Shown here piece by piece: positions 34,568 to 34,601 of a stretch of 34,601 bases of DNA (the stretch's first letter is position 1; every line of letters begins with the position of its first letter). The notes below the pieces were generated by a model that did not search any database, was not told the DNA's origin, and saw nothing but the letters and a program-made list of their open reading frames with translations. The position numbers and the translations under genes were made by a program. The stretch lies in contig CAMBLN010000010.1 of NCBI GenBank assembly GCA_945868215.1, forward strand, positions 1-34,601, in the 5' to 3' direction. Source of the DNA: Opitutus sp. GAS368 (lineage in GTDB: Bacteria; Verrucomicrobiota; Verrucomicrobiia; Opitutales; Opitutaceae).

Positions 34568-34601
34568 GTGGGGTTGTTACAGAGGTAACGAGGTCGCAGG
34601 A

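Overview
High-GC bacterial chromosomal segment. Gene content and style suggest a Verrucomicrobiota/Opitutales-like genome; this is inference only, as no marker gene was available. It is mostly housekeeping and accessory metabolism: partial CstA, RAYT transposase, ABC-F ATPase, an SLC13/DASS transporter interrupted by one in-frame TAG, deoxyhypusine-synthase-like protein, YyaL/DUF255 protein, response regulator plus SlyX, lysA, gpsA, MHS-type MFS transporter, GH-A-like protein, a multicopper oxidase fused to an apparent outer-membrane beta-barrel, hybrid histidine kinase, Gfo/Idh/MocA oxidoreductase, a three-gene operon (coiled-coil protein / membrane-anchored FGE-like protein / PstS-like lipoprotein), a GspF-domain protein, and a fused circularly permuted ATP-grasp/alpha-E protein. 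No tRNA, rRNA or CRISPR was recognised. The most unusual signal is between genes. (i) Five copies of a 23-25 bp palindrome TTTGTCACTTATTAAGTGACAAA carry compensatory arm changes, and four of them lie just 3' of minus-strand stop codons. (ii) A RAYT gene is bracketed by REP hairpins with compensatory stem changes, one of which, inverted and degenerate, overlaps the RAYT 3' end. (iii) A second set of GTAG/GTGG-tailed REP-like hairpins also sits close to gene ends. (iv) A MITE-like TTAACCACGAA... inverted repeat fills the lysA-gpsA gap.
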